64,000 nt of DNA, taken from positions 2,026,988-2,090,987 of the forward strand of contig CABFPE010000047.1 in the NCBI GenBank assembly GCA_900660155.1, given 5' to 3'. Below, one piece after another: positions 51,901 through 60,900 of this stretch. The DNA comes from Hofstenia miamia (lineage: Eukaryota; Xenacoelomorpha; Acoela; Hofsteniidae). Every line of letters starts with the position of its first letter. Position 1 is the first letter of the stretch. The notes beneath the pieces are model-generated. The model was given only the letters and a program-made list of their open reading frames with translations, did no database searches and had not been told where the DNA came from. Made by a program: the position numbers and the translations under genes.

Positions 51901-54900
51901 TACCCTTCTCATGTGAACAGTCAGCAATTTCTGGACGCTACAGTGTAAACACTCCAAAAGCACGCTACGGCTACCTACTTGAAATTTAATTGACCGTAGC
52001 GTGTTCGTGGAACCGCAGCATAAGTATTAAATTATTCAAAAAACATTCAAATAGGTTTAATGATACTATGTTTCAGAACATTAGTTAATTCAAAGGCCTT
52101 TTGCAACGATTACTGTGTTAAGGCCATCGGGCATTTTTAGTGAAATCAATAGTTGTTACTGAGCCATATTAAAAAGGTTGTAATCTAACGTATTTCATCA
52201 TGAGCATTTCCAAAACGAAGGCACTTTTGTGATGCACTCACACTAAATCTGAATTCGGGGCCGAAATTGAAGGAAAAATAATCACAGATGATTATTTCGC
52301 TGCTTTTAGCAGAAATCATCGGCAATTGCAAGACTCCAGGAACAAATCTTCAAACATAGAATGAATAGCTGCAAAACTAATAATGAGCGATATGCGAACA
52401 CAGCCAGAGCAATAGGCTATACGTCCAAATTCTGACACGGGAAATTGGGTGAAATTTTAGGGGCATAAAGAAGTATTGCTAGATCAGTGGCAAAAACAAA
52501 ACAAGACCATGGTTTATTTCTTGTAGAAACCTGTAAAAAGGAAAAGGAATATAAACTAAGGCAAATTTCTCATTGATTAATATCTAAATTTTTCGAAATC
52601 AAAATTGGAGTACACAAAATATCCAAGTCTCACAGTAATGAATGAATATTTGTTCATCTTAGTTCTCACATTTTCAGTAGATAATATTCGCAGGTACCAA
52701 AAAGACTCATTTTGATAAAATACTTCTTATATAAAGGTTGTTTAAGAGTGCAGGCAATTTTTTTTAACAGTATTTATAAACTGTTTCCTATACTTTTCTT
52801 CTACTAGAATGTAGAGCAAAATTTTTCTCACCAAGCACACAAAACAACATATGAATCAATGAGTCAAAAGATGAACAGAAATTGAATTGCCTACGAATAA
52901 TAAATTAAGAATGATTTTGTGTGAATCAATTCTAATGATTCATTCATCCATTGTGTAGTTAACGAATCTATGCACAATTCCCAAGCCACAGCTTGTTTGG
53001 AAGTCCTTGAAATTACGTGACAAGGTAGGATACAAACGGGAACAAAAATAATATTGGCTTTAGATGCAGCGGCATGCAAGGAAAAGCCTATTCTTATATT
53101 AATTCGAATCTTTATTAAAATGATTCATGTAATACAGTCGAACCTCTCTATAGTTAAGTTCAAGGGACCAAACAAATAAAGAAACTATGGGAGGTTTTAA
53201 CTATAGAGAGGCTGCTATAGAATGGGGATGTAAACACATATCAAATATCTATCAACATAATGATAATTTCTTCAAAATTTGTGTAGGGGATTCAATGGCA
53301 TTAGTTCTCTTAGCAAAACAAAATATTTTTATTTTAAAGTACTTCATATGGCTGGCATAAATGGGTTAAAGAACCAAAACCAAAAATTCCCTTCCCATTG
53401 TCATCCGCTATACAAGATGTGGGCCGCGGCTGGCAGCAGCAAAATATGGAAACATCGGAAGAACATTAAAATGTTACTTGGTGTTTCGATGTTTTTGATT
53501 GTGCTGCTATTGTTAGATGCTAAGATCTGCTTCATGATCCACATATTTAAACAAACTATAGAATAATTATAAAACATATTATCAAGCTGTAAAAATAATT
53601 ATAATTATCCCAATCGTTAAATTATATTACATGTGCTAAAAGAAAATTTGAATCATTTCACAGCCAAAGCTAAACTAGATTATGTGCTGGGGGAAAATAG
53701 TAAGTATCATCGAAAATGCATTGTTTTGTGGAATACTCGACTGCAAATGAATCTGCATCACTAGTTAATTTACCTATTATCAGGTGTGACGTAGAAAACT
53801 CACTCAGCATATGTGCCAATATTCTGCAGAACAACAGGCAAAGAATGAAGACTGAAAAGTTGAAAAAAAGAACTTTTTTGTAATAATATTCTATAATAAA
53901 CATTATTCATGATATTATGTTTGAGAAAATGTGGGTTCCTGGAGACACAGTTTTAAAACATAAAAATCAAGGCCTTGATAATAAGGTTTGAAACAACAAC
54001 GAGAGAAACAAGTAGCTGAACAAAGAGGTCAAAAGGGACGATAGATCTGTGAGTGAATTAGGAATCTTCACAGATGAGTTTGTTAAACATAGAGAGATCT
54101 GATCAAATTAATTGCAAAAACGTAAACAGCAGATGCATCTTTACCACCTGGTCTACGAACAATTCCTAAGTTCAATAATAAAACGATGAAGTAAACTTAA
54201 ATTTAGAATTGTTCAACGACTTTTTAACCGTTTTAGTTATTGTATTAATCTTTAAAATACAACTAATGCAACTTTTAAGTGAATTTTTTAATTAATTGGT
54301 TTACAAAATTAATTACAATGAATAATTAAAATTGTTTAAAACATATCGAAAGAAATTAATCTTATACGCCATAAAAATTAATTATTTATTGCGAAAAATG
54401 TGATGAACATCCACCTGAACTTTTTAAGGTTCAAGGCCTAGCGTTAACTTTGAATGCATAATTTCTTTCTACTATAGTGCCGTTCCAACCCAATTCGACC
54501 AGAGCTCAACTGTCTAGACCACATCCCCTATAAAAATATCATCAAATTTTGGATTTCCAACCAAATTTGGATCGACTTCTAGTCAGTATTTCTAATGTTC
54601 TCTTTGAACAGACGTTACATAGCAATGGTTCCCACGGGTTTCTAGCAATAAATAACCAAATATAGAAATTTGTTAGCAGTCAGAAATATTATAAGGCGAT
54701 TTCTACGGTGAACATGACCATTATTTGCAAAATTGAAAATATTTGATTCGAAAAAGGGTCATAAAAACGTTTTTAAATGATTAAATATAAATGCATATTT
54801 CATTTCTTTTACATGATGACTAGTTTATTCTGAGTGTCTATTCAACAATATCTGAAAATCACTTATGGCTTATAGTGATTCAATTGCTTTCTGAGTGGTA

Positions 54901-57900
54901 TAGCGAAAAATTACACACTTTTGCAATGCAAGCAGAAATGCTATTAGAAACAAACACGAAATTCTATGTGTGGTAACATTTGAAGTCCGATCACAACCAT
55001 GGGGAAATAAGAAACAACACTCTAGTTAACTGTCTTGCTGTGCAAATTATGGAATAATTATTTTATAACAGCTCGCGAAGTTCAACGAAACAAAAGAAGA
55101 AATCTCTTCCATTAAACGTGTGAAGAGAAAATTGGACACTCAATCAGAAGAACCCAGTTGCACAGTGAAGAAGAGCAGAAGTTGTGTATCGCAGATGCTG
55201 CTAGGAGCTTATTTCACACAGAGCTTAGGGCAAGGAGCTGAATATTAGCAATTTCATTCTATATTTGAACCAACAATCTGATATGCTACTATCTTGACTA
55301 AAACCCGGATATCATTGCTCAACAGAGCCAAACCAATTACTTCGTATTTTCAATTTGCTGTCAACTAAACAGAAAAACTTTAACCATAAGTAACTAATCT
55401 GGGAAGTATATTCATTAAACTGATTACAGCTTAAAACATAGGACAATATCTAATCCTTCCAAACGACCTCAAATGCCATCGCCACTTTAGAAAGTCAAAG
55501 ATTTAGAATTTTACGTCCGCTTAAGACTCTGCAAAATTAAGGAATTTAAAACAAGTTAAATGTTAACAGTAGTTTGACTATGCATGTAAAGCATCCTAGC
55601 ATTTTTAGAAAAGTGAGAAATTGCAAAACGTCTAAGACCGTGTTGGTTGAAATATCAATTGTACTTTCACTTTTATCATAAAAGTGAGCGTCGAATTATA
55701 TTGTCGCTGATTTTTTTACAAATACTCGTTTTCTAATCATATCTTAAACTACAGCATGAGTTCAAAACTGGGAACACCCAAGCGCTATGGTCTTTAAAGG
55801 ATACGGAGCAAGCAAGCCTATTATTGCGTCACTGGTCTCAGTTATATTTCATGAAATTTTATATCTTCCAAATGAACGCTAGTATCTATCTGTCTATCTA
55901 GGTAGAGCTAAAAGAATCCAGAAAGCGAATCAACAAATCATGAAAAAGTCTTAGAAATAAGTTATATTACGTCTCAGCTAGACCTCCCATGACTGTAGGC
56001 AACATTTCATTTAGATAGTTACTCAGTAGGTTAACGGCTAACCCAATTATTGATTAATAACATACAATATTTTACCTGGAAATAGACAAGATCTTACGAA
56101 CAAGTTTACGATTCAAAGTTGCCAAAACAATTTTGATTTATAAAAAAAGCATGCCATCTGAAAAATCTCAAATCATAGAATTTTTGTCAACATCAAATGA
56201 GATAACATTTAGACTATCTGGATAGAAAAAACTATACAAGAATTGTGCATAAAGAAGGTATCGAAAATTTCAGAAAGGTAATTTTTTTTAAAAAATGAAA
56301 TATACATTTAAGTAATAGTGAGTATTTACATTGTTGTTACTGCGCATCGTGCAAATGTTCTCTATATTTTCTTGTAAGGAATCGCAAAGGCCAAGTATTT
56401 TATCCTTCTCCGAACCAACAGAAATCCCGCCAATTTCCATCCCACTTCGTAAAAATTGACGTACAATTAATTCACCTAAACATTCAATCAGAGACCACTG
56501 CAATGGAATGTATTACCTAAAACTCCTTTATAAGGATCTTGGAAATTAATCCAAGATATCGTAGAATCTCGAAGTAAGAGCATTTTCCCCAGATGACCAC
56601 GGATATCATTTAGCCACTCATCGTCAGTCTCAAGTTCTTCATCTGTGGTGTAGCAGAGAATTCTAAGAATCCGGTGAATTATGTCAATACATCGAAAAGC
56701 TAAAGTCATTTTGGCGCGTTGAGCTTCGTCCAAACTGTCACCACCTAAATGTATGAGAAAGTAATATTGTGAAAAATAGGTACTAATATGAAGGCGTATT
56801 TTATATCCACGGAAACTTAGTAGTAAATTAATTTGATAAATATTATATTCCGAGGATATGTCAAGTAACCTACGTTTTGTTTTACCAAGCCATAACATTA
56901 GTTAAACATAAAACCAAAGTCTTTTCAATACTCTCTAGAAGCTAGATTTGAGTTCCTAAAACATTTCATAATTTAGAAATGATGCAATGGTAAACGGTTG
57001 TAAATACGAATACTTTGTTTTCATATTGTGGGTCTACATGGAAATTTCTTGAATGGTATTTGAACTTTTTTTGATTCTAGATACTACATAGGCATCATAC
57101 TAAAAGTCAAAAAGTTTTCCATGGTGTTAAAAAATAAGAGTTGGTTCTCTGGAATGCATTTTTTGAGAATGGCTCTAAACTCTAATAACGGCTTCAGAAA
57201 GTTGAAAACTTTATGCACAGTTTTGATATTTAAAAAGGATTATGACCCAATAGCAGGGTATTGCATTTATTAAACAGAGTCAAGTACTTAAACTATTTGT
57301 GTAACAGCGTATTATCAAGTATTCAGAAAAATCAAATATTTCAAGTTGTTTCATAATCTCATTAAAATTTATATAGTGCTTTTGGTTATAACAAACAAAC
57401 AAATGTTCTTCAGTGGTCTGTGCATTTAGTTTTACTCTAAATGAGGTTAAGATTACAGCTTTACTAAAAAAAAACTTTAAACTGCAGCTGATGCAGTTGG
57501 TTAAAAACAGAAATTGTGGAATTGCTACTGGAATTTTGTGACTAATTTGACCATCGAAGGGAACAAACTATCTAAAACCTATATAGAAGAAGCCAACATT
57601 TCAATTAAAACATCAAGTATTTGCAAAATTTCTGAGAATTATCAAGCATGTATTTTCAAGCAACAACTCTCCCTATACTCAAGTATTATAATTGAATATC
57701 AAGTCCTTGGTCAATACCATATATATTCCATGTATAGTTAAAAATAGAACTTCATATATCTAAATATCTCCAATCACCTACTCTGATGTTTAACCGCACA
57801 AAGTTTCATTGCCTGGGTGAATATAATAACAACTTTCTTAAGTTGCTTTACATAATCAACAAGCATGTCAGCATGTGCGGTGTTTACAAGTTCAGCTGCA

Positions 57901-60900
57901 CGACCCGTAACCATTTTGTAACAACTGTTGGTTATTGGATTGAAATTCTAAAAAAAAATACTAGAGGAAGAGAAAAAAGATCTCACTTTAAGGAATGTAA
58001 CAGCATCTTCAACAGATACAACTATTTCAGCCATTGCGGTGTATTCTATAAGCTGTTTTAAAAGACGTATTATCTTACGAACTTCTGACTGATCCATCAC
58101 AAGCAAAAGAGCGGATGTTCCAGACAGGATGCCTAAATGGAATATAAAATCAAATAAAGCAGTAGGATCAACATTAAAAAGTGAGGAAAGGCTATTGCGA
58201 AAATTTTACTCAAAACCATTTTTGGTAGTTAAAGGACCTTGCTGTTATATTTGATGCATGAAAATATATTTTCAATGTTCTATTTGCTCTGTAATGGTCA
58301 TGTTTGTCATTATATCACATAACTAATCCTAAAGCAATGAGTAAATTTACCATATATCAAAATGTCCAATACACTTTTCATTTATGAATTTTTAAGCTAT
58401 AAAAATAAAAGAAACAAAATGTGCATTAACACGTACAATGCGGACGATTTTTAATCTTTTCTCAAAAATGCAACCGTAAAAATGTACTATGGAAGTAAAC
58501 ATATATACAAATATAAGCTCATGAAAATGAAAGAAATATTTAGGTAATTGATGTTCAAGTTACTTTTACATATATAAAACTTGTTTTCAATAAAAAATAT
58601 TTATGAGAAATGGAAGTGAGTATATTCACTCTACATAGCATTAAAAATGATTGGGGATTTAGTTTAACAAAACTACTTTACCTCTAGCTCCATCAATAAG
58701 AGCCCCACGCCCCTCAACTGAGTAGGGATCATGCCGAATGCAAAGAGTTGATTGCTGAAGCACAGTCGAAGCTTCTTGGATTTGTTTACAAGCACGTGGT
58801 ATGTCTGTTCTTAGCTGTTCATCGTGACTATTCTTTGCAGTTTCAATGCCAACCTAAAATAAGTTGATATTTAAGCAAAATTCGTAAATAAAGAGTTGAG
58901 TTTTGTTAACTGTAAATACTTGACATCAAAGGTGTTTAGAACATTATAATTTGATATTGTGTAAAAGTTTCTTAACATGTTCATCTATTGTTATTCACAC
59001 AATAAATTTCTTAAAAAAATTAAAGAATCAAAATTATAGTCACCATTAAACAGTCAATTGTTTCCAAGTACGGAAAAATAAATTCTAGTAGTTATATTGG
59101 CAATTGACTAAAAATGTACAATTGATAATTATTGTATATAGATTTAGCATTAAGCAATCAATATTGATGGTATTAAATTAATGGAATATCATTTGAATAA
59201 AGTGTAAATTTTTTTATCAATTTGAAATCGTGACCTTTGCTAATGAAGTTTTAACATAACTTTTACGAAAGACTAGAAAATGAAACTTTTTATGTTAAAC
59301 AATTTTAAATCAACTCAATCAGGAGGGAGAAAGAAAATTTGGAAGTAAAGTTTTTCAATTAGAAAATTATATTATTAATTTCAATTACGCAAACATACAC
59401 TGCACTAATCAACATAACTCGACTTGACTTGACCCGACTATCTCTAATTTCGAATACCCGCATGACACTAATTTCAACATTCCTATCTCTATTATTGCGA
59501 ACTCGAACTGAAAGTGTACCACAACTGGAACTGGACTGAAATTGTAATAAGAACTCGTACTAGAACTGAAACCAAGATTTTTACAAATGCGAACTACGCA
59601 CGACGAAACTGAAAACGAAAAAATAGTTGAAACTGCCATAATACCAAGGGCTTTAGATTTATTTATTAACAGAACATTATGTATGGAAAAATGTGAAAGA
59701 TTTTACGAAAATCAGATTTTGAATTAAAAAAGACTATATTTTCATGCACTTTATACACAGGAATAATATATATTCACAATTATTCCATAACATTTACACA
59801 TAGTTATGTCCGTACTCATGGATTTCTAAATTTCCTAATAGGTTTTGAAGAAAATCGTATCTATATCTTTAAAGGTAGTGTGTTGATAACCTAAGATTAG
59901 AGCAAAAAAAATTTTTAACGCATCAAACAAAAAAATGATTTTCTGTGTACTATGACATTCACAACATCCAATTTTAAGTGTTCAGTCGATACAGCGAACT
60001 AAAGTTATATAATGTTGATTTGGTGGGAAAAAAATTACAACTGAATCTAGCAATTATTTTAAATGTCTCTATAATTTAGTAATGGTTCTCACTATTGAGG
60101 CTTATTTACAATAATCACAATATTCATTTCTGCTATGCGTTCATACGGAGTCGCAATGCCAGTTTTAAGTGAACTGATACTGTACAGTAATAATCATGTA
60201 ATTCAGTTCGCAAAACTACTCATTTTATTACTTACTCACACCAAACTTATATTCAATTTCTCTTAAGGATTCCAGTGTTAACCTACCTTTAAGTTAGATC
60301 ACTTTCTCTATCGTGCTCTTTGAAATCAAAATATGTTATCTATTCTAAAGACCCTCATTTGGGGCCTGCAAATGATCTTCTTGTTCTTGTTGAAACCTTT
60401 GTTTGTGTATGTTGTACAATTGGGATAATGGAGCATATTACAATGCTTAATGAAGATAGTTATCAAACTTTTTTACCAATATTATATACATTAAATTAAA
60501 TAACAATTTTCGCTACAAAACATATTGAAATATGAATGGTCAAAATCAACAAGTTATGGGCCCAGAATTATCAGGGCGGTTAATATTCTTAATAGAGCTG
60601 ATTAGAAATGATTCATCAGAACTGATCGTGCATTGAAGAATATTATCACGAAGTGCAAGGGGCTCGATAGAAAATTTCAACATTAAACTATGAAAAAGGC
60701 TTTGAAAGAACCTTACCTCATTATAACCATTTCAGCTATTTAAGCACCAAAAACAAAAACGAAAAAACAAAGAAGCAAAGTTTCTATTTCAAATACTAAT
60801 TTAAATTAATCTTTTGCAAATGTAAATAACATGTTTCAAATGGCCATTTCCTCCTAAATTAAAAGCAATTGACAAAAAATACATTTAGAAAAATAAAGCT

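Noticed and set aside
56498-56516. A 19-nt intron between vinculin exons 5 and 6 (first AG at TTGCAG)
   Set aside because: It would put exon 6 out of frame and is too short; the 41-nt intron ending in TTTAG keeps the frame and the similarity.
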